From NCBI GenBank assembly GCA_002440625.1, contig DJUV01000042.1, positions 1 through 7,005 of the forward strand: a stretch of DNA of 7,005 bases, read 5' to 3'. The stretch comes from Rhodobacteraceae bacterium UBA6273. GTDB lineage: Bacteria > Pseudomonadota > Alphaproteobacteria > Rhodobacterales > Rhodobacteraceae. Under the pieces are notes generated by a model. The model was given only the letters and a program-made list of their open reading frames with translations. It was not told the DNA's origin and searched no databases. A program made the translations under genes and the position numbers. Numbering within the stretch: the first letter of the stretch is position 1; every line of letters starts with the position of its first letter. Shown here one piece after another: positions 5,634 through 7,005 of this stretch.

Positions 5634-7005
5634 ATGAACCTTTTTGCCGAAACCCGTGCGCTGGTCATCGGTGCGCTGAACGACATGGTCGAGGCGGGCG
5701 AACTGCCCGGCGGCCTCGATTTCGCCGCCGTCGCGGTGGAGCCGCCGCGCGACGCGGCGCATGGCGACATGGCGACCAATGCCGCGATGGTGCTGGCCAA
5801 GCCCGCCGGGATGCAGCCGCGCGCCATTGCCGAGACGCTGGCAGGCCGGCTGAATGGCCGGGGCGGCATCACCTCGGCCGAGGTGGCGGGGCCGGGGTTC
5901 CTGAACCTGCGGCTTCTGCCCGCAAGCTGGCAGGGCGTGGTCCGTGCCGCTTTGGGCGAAGGCCGGGACTACGGGCGTTCGGAGCTTGGCCGCGGCACCA
6001 AGGTCAACGTCGAATTCGTCTCGGCCAACCCGACGGGGCCGATGCATGTCGGCCATGTTCGCGGTGCGGTCTTTGGTGATGCGTTGGCCTCGCTCATGGA
6101 TTTCGCGGGCTACGGCGTCACGCGGGAATATTACATCAACGACGGCGGCGCGCAGGTCGACGTGCTGGCGCGGTCGGCCTTTGAGCGTTACCGCGAGGCC
6201 AATGGCCTCTCCCCCGAGATCGCCGAGGGGCTTTATCCCGGCGACTACCTGATCCCGGTGGGCGAGGCGCTGAAGGCGAAGTATGGCACCAGCCTTCTAG
6301 ACCAGCCGGAATCGGTCTGGCTGGTGGATGTGCGCGAATATGCCACCGCCGCGATGATGCAGATGATCCGCGAGGATCTTGCGCTGCTCGGCGTCAAGAT
6401 GGACATCTATTCGTCGGAGAAGTCCTTCTACGGCACCGGCCGGATCGAGGCGGCGCTGGAACGGCTGAAGGGCCTTGGCCTTGTCTATCAGGGCAAGCTG
6501 GAGCCGCCGAAGGGCAAGCTTCCCGACGACTGGGAGGAACGCGAGCAGACCCTTTTCCGCTCCACCGAGTTCGGCGACGATCAGGACCGCCCGGTGCAAA
6601 AGTCGGACGGGGCCTGGACCTATTTCGCCCCCGACATCGCCTATCACTACGACAAGGTCGAACGCGGTTTCGACCTCCTGATCGACGTCTGGGGCGCGGA
6701 TCATGGCGGCTATGTCAAGCGCATGAAGGCGGCTGTCTCTGCGCTGTCCGAAGGCAGGGTGCCCTTGGAGATCAAGCTCATCCAGCTGGTCAAGCTCTTC
6801 AAGAACGGCGAGCCCTTCAAGATGTCGAAGCGGGCAGGGACCTTTGTCACCCTGCGCGACGTGGTGGAACAGGCGGGCGCCGACGTGACCCGCTTTGTCA
6901 TGCTGACGCGGAAGAACGACGCGCCTCTGGACTTCGATTTCGACAAGGTGCTGGAACAGTCGAAGGACAACCCGGTCTGGTACGTGCAATACGCCCATGC
7001 CCGCG
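5634..7005 (+). CDS. argS: Arginyl-tRNA synthetase, C-terminus cut by window edge
   Basis: A class I aminoacyl-tRNA synthetase that charges tRNA-Arg with arginine using ATP, in the cytosol. The first 457 codons are present; the family is usually around 560-590 residues, so the C-terminal, mainly anticodon-binding, part lies beyond base 7005. The N-terminal tRNA-recognition domain covers about 1-95 and contains [10 protein letters not shown]. The catalytic Rossmann fold has [17 protein letters not shown], with the HIGH-type signature HVGH at 138-141. [11 protein letters not shown] follows, then the KMSK signature (396-399) in [10 protein letters not shown]. The visible end, [12 protein letters not shown], is typical of the start of the anticodon-binding region. 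AGGGA (5620-5624) lies 9 bases before the ATG as a fair Shine-Dalgarno. The gap to the antiporter is 72 bp and contains a nested hairpin, so argS may have its own promoter or be read through from upstream. No damage is seen. Confidence 0.97.
   Translation, partial: MNLFAETRALVIGALNDMVEAGELPGGLDFAAVAVEPPRDAAHGDMATNAAMVLAKPAGMQPRAIAETLAGRLNGRGGITSAEVAGPGFLNLRLLPASWQGVVRAALGEGRDYGRSELGRGTKVNVEFVSANPTGPMHVGHVRGAVFGDALASLMDFAGYGVTREYYINDGGAQVDVLARSAFERYREANGLSPEIAEGLYPGDYLIPVGEALKAKYGTSLLDQPESVWLVDVREYATAAMMQMIREDLALLGVKMDIYSSEKSFYGTGRIEAALERLKGLGLVYQGKLEPPKGKLPDDWEEREQTLFRSTEFGDDQDRPVQKSDGAWTYFAPDIAYHYDKVERGFDLLIDVWGADHGGYVKRMKAAVSALSEGRVPLEIKLIQLVKLFKNGEPFKMSKRAGTFVTLRDVVEQAGADVTRFVMLTRKNDAPLDFDFDKVLEQSKDNPVWYVQYAHAR

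Noticed and set aside
3594..6056. 820-codon minus-strand open frame across the antiporter and into argS
   Set aside because: It lies antisense to two clearly recognisable genes. Its product is rich in Arg, Gly, His and Asp with no domain or membrane pattern, as expected from the complement of GC-rich coding DNA.
1..7005. CRISPR array, transposon ends, tRNA or attachment site
   Set aside because: Reading through the gaps and gene ends showed no regularly spaced repeats, transposase-like protein, terminal inverted repeats or tRNA-like cloverleaf.

Overview
The window looks like ordinary chromosomal DNA from a high-GC alphaproteobacterium, most likely Rhodobacterales/Paracoccaceae. This rests on strong G/C bias at third codon positions, the protein sequences, and a gene neighbourhood (xthA, A-type Fe-S carrier, dgt, argS) that I recall from that group. 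I could not run a search, so the taxonomy is inference. Coding density is high and I see no insertion sequence, phage gene, CRISPR array, tRNA or rRNA.

Minus strand, read from 2368 down to 1: an ErpA/IscA-type iron-sulfur carrier, then a CNNM/CorC-type membrane protein with CBS domains, then exodeoxyribonuclease III (xthA), whose C-terminus is cut by the window edge. The two gaps are 54 bp each, so one transcription unit is plausible. A good sigma70-like promoter (TTGTCG, 17 bp, TATATT) lies upstream of the Fe-S carrier, with a 15-bp interrupted palindrome over its -10 element.

Plus strand, 2443 to the right end: a dGTPase-like dNTP triphosphohydrolase (dgt), a two-part CPA1-type cation/proton antiporter with a cytosolic TrkA-N (RCK) domain, and arginyl-tRNA synthetase (argS), which runs off the window after 457 codons. 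dgt and the Fe-S carrier are divergent across 74 bp.

Most genes are housekeeping: Fe-S delivery, dNTP pool control, DNA repair, translation and ion homeostasis. I do not see a new multi-gene system. The items most worth a second look are small: an antiporter whose two usual ion-site motifs are altered (TGPT for TDP, AD for ND); an antiporter gene flanked on both sides by two-tier hairpins and preceded by a 16-bp imperfect direct repeat; the palindrome and tiny upstream ORF before the Fe-S carrier; and a perfect 13-bp tandem duplication across the end of that gene.
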